Under the pieces are notes generated by a model that searched no databases, had not been told where the DNA came from, and saw only the letters and a program-made list of their open reading frames with translations. This document shows, piece by piece, positions 56,221-64,000 of a stretch of 64,000 bases of DNA. Origin of the DNA: Nannocystis sp. RBIL2 (GTDB lineage Bacteria > Myxococcota_A > Polyangia > Nannocystales > Nannocystaceae); contig NZ_JAPNJW010000001.1 of NCBI RefSeq assembly GCF_026626745.1, positions 1,394,001 through 1,458,000 of the forward strand. Reading direction: 5' to 3'. Position numbers and translations under genes: made by a program. Numbering within the stretch: the stretch's first letter is position 1; each line of letters begins with the position of its first letter.

Positions 56221-56282
56221 GCATGCTCGAAAGAGCATGCCCCCGAGGACATGCCCGATCGAGCATGCTCATGAGGACATGC
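56221..56282. repeat. Four-unit 14-bp dyad array between convergent genes
   Basis: Hexamers GCATGC, GCATGC, ACATGC, GCATGC and ACATGC start at 56221, 56235, 56249, 56263 and 56277. The unit GCATGCTC, loop GAAA, GAGCATGC is a perfect hairpin with a GNRA-type loop. The array fills the whole gap between the cupin-like stop and the ankyrin stop. Confidence 0.88.
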
Positions 56283-56283
56283 T

Positions 56284-57477
56284 CTAAGCGCCAGCCAGCA
56301 GTACCGCGACCTCGGCCTGCGCGTTGAACTCGGCCCACTCCAGCGGCGTCGCCCCGTAGACCGCCTCTTGCGCGGTGACATCGGCCCCGCGGGCCAGCAG
56401 CGCGCGGACTACTTCGACGTGGCCGTTGCCCGCGGCCACGTGCAGGGGCGTCGGCAGCCCGGGGCCGGCGAGGCCGTCGACCGCGGCGCCGGCGGCCAGC
56501 AGGCTCTCGACCGCGGCCGCGTGGCCCTCGCGGGCCGCGAGGTGCAGCGCGGTCACCTCGGCAGTCGTCTCGCCGAGCAGCCGGCGCGTGCGAGCGTCGA
56601 CCGCGGCCCCGCCGCGCAAGAGCGGCCCCAACGCCTCGACGCGCCCGTTCTTGGCCGTCAGCGCCAACCACGCCGCCAGCAGCGCCGGCGGCTGCGGCTC
56701 CTCGCGCAGCCGCGCCGCCATCGTCGCCAGGTCGCCCGTGACCAGGGCAGTCGCCACGTCCTCGCGGGCCCCGAGCCCGCGCAGCAGCTCGACCTGGGCC
56801 GCGTCGCCGCGCGCCAGCGCCAGCGCCAGCGGCGTCAGGCCGTCGTCGGTGTGCGCGTGGACGTCGGCGCCGAGCTCGACCAGCAGCGTCAGCGAGTTCT
56901 TGAGCCCGCGCGCGACCGAGAGGTGCAGCGCGGTCATGCTGGCCGACACGAAGCCCATGCGCTGCGCCACCGCCCCGGGGTCGGCCTCCGCGACCGCCCG
57001 GATCGCCCCGAGCCCCGACGGCAGCGCGGTGAAGATGTCCTCGCGGGCCCCGGCGGCCCGCAGCAGGCGCGCCACCGCCGGCCGGTCCTGGTGGCCTTGC
57101 GGGGCCCAGCGCACCACCAGGGCCCAGCCCAGCGGCGTCAGGCGGAACCACTGATCGCGGTGCTCGAGCGCGGCCCCGTGCGCGAGCAGCAGCTCGGCCA
57201 CCGCGGCGATGCCCATCTCGGCCGCCCAGTGCAGCGCAGTGGTGTCGCTGGCCGCCTCGCGCGCGTGGACGTCGGCGCCGGCCTGCAGCAGCGCGGCGAC
57301 CACCGGCAGCTGACCGCGGTGGGCCGCGAAGATCAGCGGCGTGCTGCCGAGCGCCGGGTCACGCGCGTGGATCAGCGTCGGGTCGGCCTGCACCTGCGCG
57401 ACCGCGGCGTCGAGCTCGCCGCGCTGGATGGCCTCGAACAGCGCGGTCCCCGGTGACTCCTCGTGGCTGGCAGTCAT
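56284..57477 (-). CDS. Ankyrin repeat protein
   Basis: 397 aa, without signal peptide. About nine ankyrin repeats can be seen: GSTPLIFAAHRGQLPVVAALLQAGADVHARE, TTALHWAAEMGIAAVAELLLAHGA, TALHLSVARGLKNSLTLLVELGADVHA, GLTPLALALARGD, VTALHLAAREGHAAAVESLLAAGA, PTPLHVAAGNGHVEVVRALLARGADV. Such solenoids bind other proteins; the partner is unknown. Start ATG 57477 follows family logic (MTASHEESPGTALFEAI), and the frame upstream is not coding. It is convergent with the cupin-like gene. Confidence 0.9.
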   Translation of the reverse strand: MTASHEESPGTALFEAIQRGELDAAVAQVQADPTLIHARDPALGSTPLIFAAHRGQLPVVAALLQAGADVHAREAASDTTALHWAAEMGIAAVAELLLAHGAALEHRDQWFRLTPLGWALVVRWAPQGHQDRPAVARLLRAAGAREDIFTALPSGLGAIRAVAEADPGAVAQRMGFVSASMTALHLSVARGLKNSLTLLVELGADVHAHTDDGLTPLALALARGDAAQVELLRGLGAREDVATALVTGDLATMAARLREEPQPPALLAAWLALTAKNGRVEALGPLLRGGAAVDARTRRLLGETTAEVTALHLAAREGHAAAVESLLAAGAAVDGLAGPGLPTPLHVAAGNGHVEVVRALLARGADVTAQEAVYGATPLEWAEFNAQAEVAVLLAGA

Positions 57478-57533
57478 GACCGGCGGAGGATCGCCCGGTT
57501 CACCCGCCGCGACAAGCCGCGGACCCGCGCACC

Positions 57534-57660
57534 ACCTGGCCTTCGAGACAGATCGTCGGCGCGCGAGCAGCACCTCCGCTCACCCGCGCTCCCGCGCCCT
57601 CGCACCGCGAGAACGTCAGTCATCTTCACCATTTACAAAAATATCGAAAAAATCGCCGGC
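57534..57660. promoter_or_regulatory. Upstream region of ankyrin and YCII genes with dyad and AT-rich tract
   Basis: A dyad lies at 57534-57553 (ACCTGGCC, loop TTCG, AGACAGAT), in the leader of the ankyrin gene. At about 57628-57655 the sequence turns strongly AT-rich (ATTTACAAAAATATCGAAAAA), unusual here, a likely promoter or UP-type element for the YCII gene 100 bp on. No exact -35/-10 pair was assigned. Confidence 0.45.
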
Positions 57661-57757
57661 GCGTGTCGATCCGCGCCGGCCTCGTTCGACGTGGTCATGA
57701 GGGCCGGACAAGACGACGCCACCGGGCGGCGGCGCCGGCCACGAAAGGTATCGACTC

Positions 57758-58132
57758 ATGCGATTCATGATGATGATGAAGGCCGATCGGAGCTACGAGG
57801 AAGGCGTCCCCCCGAGCCCCGCGCTGGTCGAGGAGATGGGCAAGTTCATCGAGGAGACCATGCGGGCCGGCGTCCTGCTCGACACCGGCGGCCTCGCGCC
57901 GACCGCGATGGGCACCAAGATCCGGGCCGCGGAGGGCAAGCTGACCGTGACCGACGGCCCGTTCACCGAGGCCAAGGAGATCATCGGCGGCTTCGCCATC
58001 GTGCAGACGCGCACCAAGGAGGAGGCGGTCGAGCTCGGCCGGCGCTTCATGCAGCTGCACACCCGCGTGCTCGGCGACGCCTACACCGGCGAGTGCGAGA
58101 TCCGCCAGATGTTCGGGCCGCACGACGCCTGA
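57758..58132 (+). CDS. YCII-related (DGPF domain) protein
   Basis: 124 aa. MRFMMMMKADRSYEEGVPPS, GVLLDTGGLAPT, TVTDGPFTEAKEIIGGFAIVQ (the DGPF motif) and GDAYTGECEIRQMFG are diagnostic for this YCII-related family. Members often sit next to ECF sigma factors, but here the partner is a DoxX-like gene 55 bp downstream. A ribosome site (AAAGGT) precedes ATG 57758. Biochemical role unknown; possibly a small-molecule binding or stress protein. Confidence 0.92.
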   Translation: MRFMMMMKADRSYEEGVPPSPALVEEMGKFIEETMRAGVLLDTGGLAPTAMGTKIRAAEGKLTVTDGPFTEAKEIIGGFAIVQTRTKEEAVELGRRFMQLHTRVLGDAYTGECEIRQMFGPHDA

Positions 58133-58187
58133 TCACCGACTCCCCTCATTCACGAGACCCCCACCCCACATTCCCAGGAGACCTGTC

Positions 58188-58580
58188 ATGCAGACCTCGT
58201 CCGCCAAGAAGCGCGCCCGCGCCGGCGCCATCATCAGCGCCCTGCCGGTGCTGTTCCTCCTCGCCGACGCCGTCGCCAAGTTCTTCCAGCCCGAGCCGGT
58301 CGTGACCGCTTCGGCCGCGCTCGGCTTTCCGCCCGACACCCTGTTCGCCCTCGGCAGCCTCGAGGCCGCGTGCGCCGTCCTGTTCGCCGTCCCGCGCACC
58401 GCGGTGCTCGGCGCGGTGCTCCTCACCGGCTACCTCGGCGGCGCCACTGCCGTCCACGTCGTCCACGGCTCGTCGTTCGGCTTCACGATCGGGTTCGGCG
58501 TGATCGTGTGGCTCGGCATGCTGCTGCGCGACGAGCGTCTGCTCGCCCTGTTCCCGCTCCGCCACCCGCGCCCGCGGTGA
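58188..58580 (+). CDS. DoxX-like membrane protein
   Basis: 130 aa with four hydrophobic helices: IISALPVLFLLADAVAKFF, TLFALGSLEAACAVLFAV, TAVLGAVLLTGYLGGATAVHV and GFTIGFGVIVWLGMLL. LTGYLGGATAVHVVHG is the DoxX-like signature. These proteins are linked to redox or quinone functions in other bacteria. AGGAGA precedes ATG 58188. Likely co-transcribed with the YCII gene. It ends three bases before the convergent kinase stop. Confidence 0.88.
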   Translation: MQTSSAKKRARAGAIISALPVLFLLADAVAKFFQPEPVVTASAALGFPPDTLFALGSLEAACAVLFAVPRTAVLGAVLLTGYLGGATAVHVVHGSSFGFTIGFGVIVWLGMLLRDERLLALFPLRHPRPR

Positions 58581-58583
58581 GCG

Positions 58584-60263
58584 TCACGGCTTGGGCGCCA
58601 CGCACAGCGGGCGCGCGGCCTTGGTCGTCACGCGCACCGACGTCTGGCTGCCCTTCGGCAGCCACACCACCAGCGCGCGACCGCGGTGGGCCGCCGTGGT
58701 CCAGTAGCCGCCCGGCTTGATGCCCGCGACCTTGGCGAAGCTCTTGGCCTCGTTGGGGTTGGCGAGCTTCCAGCGGGCGATGCCGAGGTACTTGTTCTTG
58801 TCGAGGGCCGCGCAGTACTCCTTGGCCCAGTGCTGATTGCCGGCCTTGGCGAGGGCCGCCGGCGTCACCAGGTCACCCGCCGCGATCAGCTGCGGCGCCT
58901 CGGCCGGCGGCGGGGCCGTCGTCCCTCCCGTCGCGGGCGCCGGCTCCTCGCCGGTGGTCGCGCTCGGGGCTGGCTCTTCGACCCTGTCCTCGGGGACAGG
59001 CGTCGGCGGCACCACGACCGGCTGCGACGGCGGCGTCGCCACCGCGCCGCCTGCCGTCGGGTCGGGCGTGGGCGCGGGCGCGGGATCGACGGTGCGGAGC
59101 GCCTCGGACACGATCGTCGGCAGCTCGATCGGCGGCGCGTCGGGGCCGCGGCCGACGTACCACCAGGCCGCAAACCCGGCGGCGCCGAGCACCGCGAGGC
59201 CCATGAGCCGCGCCGGCCAGCGCGACGGCGACGGCGGCGGCGGCGGCGGCAACGACAGCGCGACCGTCGGCGCGAACACTGCCGCGTGCGAGGAGACCGC
59301 CGCGCGCGAGGAGACCGCCGCGGCCGGGGTCTCGAACGGCTGCAGCGCGTCGGCCAGCTCCTTGGCGGTCTGGAACCGCTCGTCTGGCTTTTTGGCCAGG
59401 CAGCGCAGGAGCACCGCCGACAGCCCGCTCGGCACCCCGGGCACGCGCGCGTCGACCGGCTCGGGCTCGGCGGTGATGATCGCGATCAGCGTCGCGGGCA
59501 CCGACGCCGCGGTGAACGGGTCGACGCCGGTGATCGCCTTGTAGAGCACCGCGCCGATCGCCCAGATGTCGGTGCGAGCGTCGGCGTACACGGCCCCGTT
59601 GATCTGCTCCGGCGCCATGTACTCGGGCGTGCCCATGAGCACGCCGCTGCCGGTGAGGGCCCCGTCGCGGTCGATGAACTTGGAGATCCCGAAGTCCATC
59701 AGCTTGACCACCGCGGGGCCGGTGTCGGGCTGATGGATGAACAGGTTCTCCGGCTTGAGATCGCGGTGGATGATGCCGGCGCGGTGGGCCGCGTCGAGCG
59801 CGTGGAGGGCCTCGCGGATCAGCGCCACCGCGACCGTCGGCGCCAGCTGGCCCTCGCGGGCGATCCGCTGGCCGAGGTTCTCCCCGCGCAGCAGCTCCAT
59901 CACGATCACGGGGCCGAGCGCGCTCGTCTCGAGGTCGAGGATGTCGCAGATCCCCGGGTGCCCGATCCGCGCGGCCACCCGCGCCTCGTTCTGGAAGCGG
60001 GCCACGATCTCTTTGTTCTTCAGCGCCTCCGGCAGGATCAGCTTGAGCGCCACCTCGCGGTCGACGTGGACGTTGCGGCCCCGCCACACCGCCCCCATGC
60101 CGCCGCGCCCGAGCTCGCTGACGAGGCGGAACTTGCCCGCCAGCATGCGGCCCTCGAACGGCAGCACCATGTCCGTGGCCGGACAGCGCAGCGTCGCCTC
60201 GTCGTGGTCCGCGCCGCAGAACGGACATGCTTCGAGGTGCGCCCCTGCCGATTCGGCGTTCAT
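58584..60263 (-). CDS. Ser/Thr protein kinase with N-terminal zinc ribbon
   Basis: 559 aa. A zinc-ribbon-like start (CPFCGADHDEATLRCP, C13, C16, C27) is followed by the kinase domain: GRGGMGAVW, K74 in VALKLI, HRDLKPENLF at 166, DFG at 190, GTPEYMAPEQ at 211. A membrane helix lies near 352-370 after a Pro-rich linker, and the external part (LVTPAALAKAGNQHWAKEYCAALDKNKYLG to VRVTTKAARPLC) is Ala/Pro-rich with a small terminal domain. Start ATG 60263; no clear ribosome site. Partial dyads are in frame at 59382-59401 (CLAKKPDERF) and 58982-59001 (VPEDRVEE). It is convergent with DoxX. Confidence 0.92.
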   Translation of the reverse strand: MNAESAGAHLEACPFCGADHDEATLRCPATDMVLPFEGRMLAGKFRLVSELGRGGMGAVWRGRNVHVDREVALKLILPEALKNKEIVARFQNEARVAARIGHPGICDILDLETSALGPVIVMELLRGENLGQRIAREGQLAPTVAVALIREALHALDAAHRAGIIHRDLKPENLFIHQPDTGPAVVKLMDFGISKFIDRDGALTGSGVLMGTPEYMAPEQINGAVYADARTDIWAIGAVLYKAITGVDPFTAASVPATLIAIITAEPEPVDARVPGVPSGLSAVLLRCLAKKPDERFQTAKELADALQPFETPAAAVSSRAAVSSHAAVFAPTVALSLPPPPPPSPSRWPARLMGLAVLGAAGFAAWWYVGRGPDAPPIELPTIVSEALRTVDPAPAPTPDPTAGGAVATPPSQPVVVPPTPVPEDRVEEPAPSATTGEEPAPATGGTTAPPPAEAPQLIAAGDLVTPAALAKAGNQHWAKEYCAALDKNKYLGIARWKLANPNEAKSFAKVAGIKPGGYWTTAAHRGRALVVWLPKGSQTSVRVTTKAARPLCVAPKP

Positions 60264-60721
60264 CGGGAGCCGCAACGTATCACAGGCGCCAGCGGGCCGG
60301 CTCGCGCCCGGGGGCGAACCGGAGCGCGCCTGTCGCGGCCGGGCCGCGGCGTCTCCCCGGGCGTTCCCCGGCGACCCCCTCTGCCGGCCTCGGGCGCCCC
60401 CGCGTCGCCGAGCGCACGCCGCGCAGGCGCCCGCGCGGAGCCGCAGGGCGAAGATCGCCCGCCCCGGGCGAACGCTCGCCCGGTGCGCTTACCTGTCTCG
60501 CGGGACAGGATCGCGCCGCCCGCGGCGCTCGGCTCGCCGGGCGGCGACATGTCTCTCGGGACAGGAACGCTCGAGCGCGCCGCGGACGCCTGCCGGCCGC
60601 TCTGTCTCTCGGGACAGGCGATCGTCGGTCGATCACCCTCCCGCCCGGATTGACATGTCCCATCGCCTGTCCCTCGGGACAGCCTCACCCGCGGCCACGC
60701 GGCCCGCGCCCCGGGGTCACG
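60264..60721. repeat. Non-coding gap of 458 bp holding four dyad repeats
   Basis: No gene is supported. Units: 60491-60510 (ACCTGTCT, loop CGCG, GGACAGGA), 60547-60566 (ACATGTCT, loop CTCG, GGACAGGA), 60600-60619 (CTCTGTCT, loop CTCG, GGACAGGC) and 60665-60684 (GCCTGTCC, loop CTCG, GGACAGCC). Three share the loop CTCG, suggesting local copying. It lies between the end of a lipoprotein gene and the start of the kinase on the minus strand. Confidence 0.75.
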
Positions 60722-61561
60722 TCAATCGCAGCCCGACACGCCCATCTCGCCGCACTCGATCCAGCCAGCCGGGATGCAGCCCGACGGCGAGTCGTAGGCC
60801 TGGTCGGGCTCGTCGGGGTCGCAGACCACCGGGATGAAGGGCGGGCAGGCGCCGCCGTTGGCCTGGCAGATCAGGAACTCCATCGCGGTGTAGTCGGCGC
60901 ACACGTCCCCGTTCGTCTGGATGTGCGGCGCGCCGTAGATCGGCTGGCACTCGGAGGGTTCGGCCAGGCACGCGGCCTCGTCGAGCGTCCCGCACGAGTC
61001 GCAGAACGCGACCCCCGGCGGCTCGCACTGGACGAACCCCGGCGGCTCGCAGGTCGTGGCGACGACCTCGTAGGCCTCGTCGGTGCCCTCGCGGCAGAAC
61101 GTGTGCTTGTCGTGCTCGCAGACGATCTCCTCCGTGCAGCCGAGGAACTGCTGGCCCGACGAGCAGCCGGGGAACTCGTAGGCGCTGCCGTAATAGGCCA
61201 TGCAGCCGGGGGAGGCCACGCAGTCCTGCTCGCCGAGCTCGAGGCAGTCGATCGGCGTCGGCCCGTCGGTGGTCTGCGGGGTCACAGTCGTCTCGGCCGA
61301 CGTCGTCTCGGACGGGTCGAACATCGTGGTCGCCGTCTGCCAGGTCTCGGTCGTCGCGTCGGTCGTCGCCGCGGTCGTCGCGTCGGTCGTCGCGCCGGTG
61401 GTGCCCGCGCTGGTGTCACCGTCCGTCCCGTCGGCAGTGGTGCCGGCCTGATCACCGGTGGAGTCGGTCGCGCTCAGGTTGCCGAGCTTGGTCGGCAGCT
61501 CGCACGCGGCCAGCGCGAGCACGAGGGGCAGGATCCGGGGGGCGTAAGCGAAGTGGTTCAT
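60722..61561 (-). CDS. Cys-rich lipoprotein with Thr-rich linker
   Basis: 279 aa. Signal peptide with lipobox LALAAC near residue 18, then a linker of SATDSTGDQAGTTADG and many TTDATT units to about residue 100. The remainder has 20 Cys spaced in a repetitive way (LEQDCVASPGCMAYYGSAYE, CTEEIVCEHDKHTFCRE, CDSCGTLDEAACLAEPSECQP, GCIPAGWIECGEMGVSGCD). ATG 61561 has GAGGAA five bases upstream. Likely a surface protein; function unknown. It is followed on the same strand by no close gene. Confidence 0.8.
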   Translation of the reverse strand: MNHFAYAPRILPLVLALAACELPTKLGNLSATDSTGDQAGTTADGTDGDTSAGTTGATTDATTAATTDATTETWQTATTMFDPSETTSAETTVTPQTTDGPTPIDCLELGEQDCVASPGCMAYYGSAYEFPGCSSGQQFLGCTEEIVCEHDKHTFCREGTDEAYEVVATTCEPPGFVQCEPPGVAFCDSCGTLDEAACLAEPSECQPIYGAPHIQTNGDVCADYTAMEFLICQANGGACPPFIPVVCDPDEPDQAYDSPSGCIPAGWIECGEMGVSGCD

Positions 61562-61603
61562 GTCGATTCCTCGCCTCCTCGTCTCCTCCGGGTGCCCGAT
61601 CCG

Positions 61604-62875
61604 TCACTGCCCGCAGCGATTAAATTTTGCGAACCGCTGCGCCACCGCCGACGACGGGAACGTGCGCACCAGCAATTGCGCCGCCGACAGCGCGGCCGCC
61701 TCGTCGCCGAGGCGGCACAGCGCCTCGACCCGCGCCGCCTCGCGCACGTCGGCCAGCGTCCCGTCGGGGAACCCCTGCGCGTGCTCGGCCGCTCCGGCCA
61801 GGGCGCCCGCGGCGTCGCCCGCAGCCAGCCGCGCCTGCACGCGATCGATCGCCGCCACCTCCGCGGCCAGCCGCGCGCCCGCGTCGCTCGCTGCGGCCGC
61901 CGACGCGGTGCCGACCTGCGGCCGGGCGCTGGCGACCTCCGAGGATGTCCTTTTAAACATGTCCTTCGGGACCTGTACCGGAACGACGGGCGGCTCGGCG
62001 ATCGGCGCCGGCTCGGGCGCGCCGGCCGGCTCCTTCGCCGCCGCGATCACCGGCGCGTGCGCGGCGGTCGGCGGGCGATCGGCCGCGCGGGCCGGCTCGC
62101 GCGCGACCACCAGGCCGACCGTCGCGGCCCCGGCCACGATCATCGTCGTCGCCGCGGCCGTCTGGGTCGACACCCACGCGGTGAGCCCGACCGCCGCGGC
62201 GGGCTTGCCGAGGACCGGCAGCAGGACGCCCCACGTGCGCGACTCGGCCTCGCGCGGCGGCGCCTGGCGCTGGCGCGTGGCGTCGCGCAGCGACTCGAGG
62301 CGATCGGAGGCGACCAGCGCCTGCAGCTGTTGCCGCGCCAGCCGCAGCCGCGAGTACACCGTGTTGAGCGGCAGGCCCAGCTCCGACGCGATCTCCGGCG
62401 CGCTCATCCCGAGCAGCTCGGTCATCTCCCACACGGTGCGGGTGCCGTCGGCCAGCTCGCCGAGCACGCGCGTCAGCAGCTGCGCGTCGTCGTGGCGCTG
62501 CTGCGGCGCCGCGGCCTGCGGGCGGGCCAGCTCGGCGAACGCGGCGTGGCGGCGGGCCAGCCGCGCCGCCCCGCGCCGGTGGCGGAAAGCGACGCGGCGG
62601 GTCACCCCGAACAGCCACGCCCGCGGCGAGACCTCGAAGTGCAGCTGGTCGAGCCGGCGATAGGCCGTCAGGAACACCTCCTGGACCACGTCGTCGACCG
62701 TCCCGGCCGCCACGCCGAAGTGCTGCGCCGCCGACCACACGAACGCGAATTCGGCGCGGTACAGCGCCTGGAAGCGACGCAGCTGGGGTTCGTCCTCGTG
62801 GGCGGTTTCGCGCGGGGTCATCGCGGGTCCGGAAGGTACCCACGATTCTCCGCGCTCGCGTCGATCCGTCACCAT
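61604..62875 (-). CDS. Sigma-70 family factor with C-terminal membrane segment and periplasmic tail
   Basis: About 423 aa, twice the length of a normal ECF factor. Region 2 is FQALYRAEFAFVWSAAQHFGV then VDDVVQEVFLTAYRRLDQLHFEVSPRAWLFGVTRRVAFRHRR; region 4 is WEMTELLGMSAPEIASELGLPLNTVYSRLRLARQQL. A hydrophobic stretch (TAAATTMIVAGAATVGLVV) then leads to a Pro-rich linker and a helical TPR-like tail (AIDRVQARLAAGDAAGALAGAAEH). ATG 62875 has GGAG six bases upstream and overlaps the previous stop; 62821 is an alternative. A dyad run at 61943-61976 encodes VQVPKDMFKRTS in the linker. This fused layout suggests membrane-bound control. Confidence 0.85.
   Translation of the reverse strand: MVTDRRERGESWVPSGPAMTPRETAHEDEPQLRRFQALYRAEFAFVWSAAQHFGVAAGTVDDVVQEVFLTAYRRLDQLHFEVSPRAWLFGVTRRVAFRHRRGAARLARRHAAFAELARPQAAAPQQRHDDAQLLTRVLGELADGTRTVWEMTELLGMSAPEIASELGLPLNTVYSRLRLARQQLQALVASDRLESLRDATRQRQAPPREAESRTWGVLLPVLGKPAAAVGLTAWVSTQTAAATTMIVAGAATVGLVVAREPARAADRPPTAAHAPVIAAAKEPAGAPEPAPIAEPPVVPVQVPKDMFKRTSSEVASARPQVGTASAAAASDAGARLAAEVAAIDRVQARLAAGDAAGALAGAAEHAQGFPDGTLADVREAARVEALCRLGDEAAALSAAQLLVRTFPSSAVAQRFAKFNRCGQ
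61943..61976. repeat. Dyad run in the linker of the membrane-tailed sigma factor
   Basis: Hexamers GGATGT, ACATGT and ACCTGT start at 61943, 61957 and 61971, 14 bp apart, with TTTTAA and CTTCGG spacers. Read in frame as VPKDMFKRTS. Confidence 0.65.
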
Positions 62876-63909
62876 GGGTCTCCGAATCGCAGCTCGACCC
62901 CGAGCATGAGCCGGCCGGAGGCCCAGGACGGGGCCCACAGGCGCACCGGGTCGGGGACCGCCTCCAGCTCGAACTTCGGATACACCGGCGACAGCGCCAG
63001 CTGCACCGCCCCCCACACGCCCCAGCGAGCCCCCGCGTGCCACACGACCCCGGCGCCGAGCACGCCGGCGAGCCAGCCCTGCGCCGCCGCGCGCCCGGAG
63101 GACAGCCCCCGCGCCTCGCCGCGCATGCCCCCTGCCTCGAGCCCGACGCACAGCGGCACCTCGATCGGCCCGCGCCCCAGCCGGGCGCAGCCGTGGACCG
63201 CCGCCGCGAACAGAGCCGCCCGCACCTCCACCTGCAGCCCGGCCACCTCGCGCGGGACCCCCTGCGGCGCCACGAACAGCCCCTGCACCTCCAGGCGCCA
63301 GCGCGGCCACAGCACGCCGCCCGCGACCCCGACCGCCCCCGAGACCCGCGGGACCGCCCCCGCCTCGCCGCCGCCGTGGACGCGCACGAATCCGCCTGGC
63401 CTTTTGGACCTGCGTGAAGAGACAGGCGGAGCGAGCGGCTCGGTGGGCTCGTCCGTCACCGGCGCGGGCTCGGGCGCGAACTCGGGCCCCGGCTCGGGCA
63501 TGGCCGCGACCGCGGGCTCCAGCCCCGGCTCGGCCGGCTGGGCAGGCTCGGGCGCGGGCGTCGGGGCCGGCTCGGGCACGCGGGCCGGCTCGACCGCGGC
63601 GGCCACCAGCACCGCGACCACGTCGGCCAGGGCCGCACACGACGGGTCGGAGATGGTCCGCGTCTCGCCGCGCTGGCCGGCCGTCAGCCGCAGCCGCAGG
63701 GTGAACCCACGCCCGCTGTCAGGCACCACTGTCGCCTCGACCTCGGCCTCCTCGGCCGTCAGCGGCCGCCCGAGCCGGCGCGCGACCGCGGCCAGCACCT
63801 CGTCGCGCTCGGGGCAACCGGCAGGCGCCCGCCACTCGAGCGCGACCTCGGGCGGCGCGGGCACCTGCGCCGCGCCGAGCAGCGGCGCGAGGGCGAGGCG
63901 CACGAGCAT
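62869..63909 (-). CDS. Envelope protein with predicted outer-membrane beta domain
   Basis: 346 aa. A signal-like N-terminus (MLVRLALAPLLGAAQVPA) is followed by a domain (WRAPAGCPERDEVLAAVARRLGRPLTAEEAEVEA), then a Pro/Glu/Ala-rich linker, then a glycine-rich beta region (GGFVRVHGGGEAGAVPRVSG through GRLMLGVELRFGDPW) ending like a barrel protein. The stop overlaps the sigma factor start, so both are translated as a unit; the envelope protein may report to the membrane-tailed sigma factor. In-frame dyads at 63394-63427 fall in the linker (VSSRRSKRPGG). The family is known by position in myxobacteria but not by function. Confidence 0.75.
   Translation of the reverse strand: MLVRLALAPLLGAAQVPAPPEVALEWRAPAGCPERDEVLAAVARRLGRPLTAEEAEVEATVVPDSGRGFTLRLRLTAGQRGETRTISDPSCAALADVVAVLVAAAVEPARVPEPAPTPAPEPAQPAEPGLEPAVAAMPEPGPEFAPEPAPVTDEPTEPLAPPVSSRRSKRPGGFVRVHGGGEAGAVPRVSGAVGVAGGVLWPRWRLEVQGLFVAPQGVPREVAGLQVEVRAALFAAAVHGCARLGRGPIEVPLCVGLEAGGMRGEARGLSSGRAAAQGWLAGVLGAGVVWHAGARWGVWGAVQLALSPVYPKFELEAVPDPVRLWAPSWASGRLMLGVELRFGDPW
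63394..63427. repeat. Dyad run in the linker of the envelope protein gene
   Basis: Hexamers GCCTGG, ACCTGC and ACAGGC start at 63394, 63408 and 63422. As in the sigma factor next door, the run sits in a Pro-rich linker, where insertions are tolerated. Confidence 0.65.
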
Positions 63910-64000
63910 CGTTCACCGAGGATACCACGCGCCCGTCGGCCGGCGAGCCCCGGCGCGCGGACCCGCCCCGTGCGGTGGGCGATCGCCGGCCAGGCGATCG

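Noticed and set aside
60653..60672. A fifth dyad (ACATGTCC, CATC, GCCTGTCC) in the 60.5-kb cluster
   Set aside because: The right side repeats rather than complements the left arm, and spacing to the next hexamer is 12, not 14 bp.

Overview
The window looks like part of a chromosome from a Nannocystis-like myxobacterium (Myxococcota, Polyangia). This rests on gene content and composition, not a database match. GC content is very high, with third codon positions almost always G or C. There are three eukaryote-type Ser/Thr kinases (two with WD40 tails), ECF sigma factors, large multi-PAS histidine kinases, a DUF1592/DUF1552 pair, and several secreted lipoproteins with Thr/Ser/Gly-rich linkers followed by Cys-rich domains. 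No rRNA, tRNA or CRISPR array was seen.

Layout. 1-8.1 kb: a ferritin-like protein cut by the window edge, two small unknowns, a WD40 kinase, a multi-pass membrane protein and a lipoprotein. 8.4-12.7 kb: a tightly packed type VI secretion cargo module (DUF4150 PAAR-like effector with a deaminase-like C-terminus, SUKH immunity protein, DUF2169 chaperone-like protein, ketosynthase-like protein). 12.8-23.3 kb: an OmpA/TSP3 protein, a lipoprotein, an apparently frameshifted unknown, an ECF sigma factor next to a second WD40 kinase, and an M28 peptidase. 23.6-33.3 kb: two overlapping histidine kinases with a receiver protein, an EamA transporter and a third histidine kinase. 33.4-38.5 kb: an SDR/GH15 pair divergent from a gluconokinase (a plausible glucan-to-6-phosphogluconate route), and a TPR-like protein. 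39.0-42.1 kb: a complete IS3-family element and a C-terminally truncated FG-GAP protein. 42.2-55.1 kb: a transglutaminase-like membrane protein, lipoproteins (one a HEAT-cyclophilin fusion), a flavin amine oxidase, an MFS exporter and the DUF1592/DUF1552 pair. 55.5-64 kb: a cupin-like protein, an ankyrin protein, a YCII/DoxX pair, a zinc-ribbon kinase, a lipoprotein and a sigma factor coupled to an envelope protein.

The most unusual signal is a dispersed family of about 40 short dyads: an 8-nt arm close to RCMTGTCC, a 4-nt loop, and the complementary arm. Between genes they chain into runs in which the RCMTGY hexamers recur exactly every 14 bp, each hexamer shared by two neighbouring hairpins. 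Most convergent gene ends with a sizeable gap carry one, some supply the last codons and stop of a gene, and several lie inside reading frames, including the activation loop of a kinase. I know of no described family that matches; its function is unknown and could be RNA-level (3'-end hairpins), DNA-level (protein binding) or selfish.
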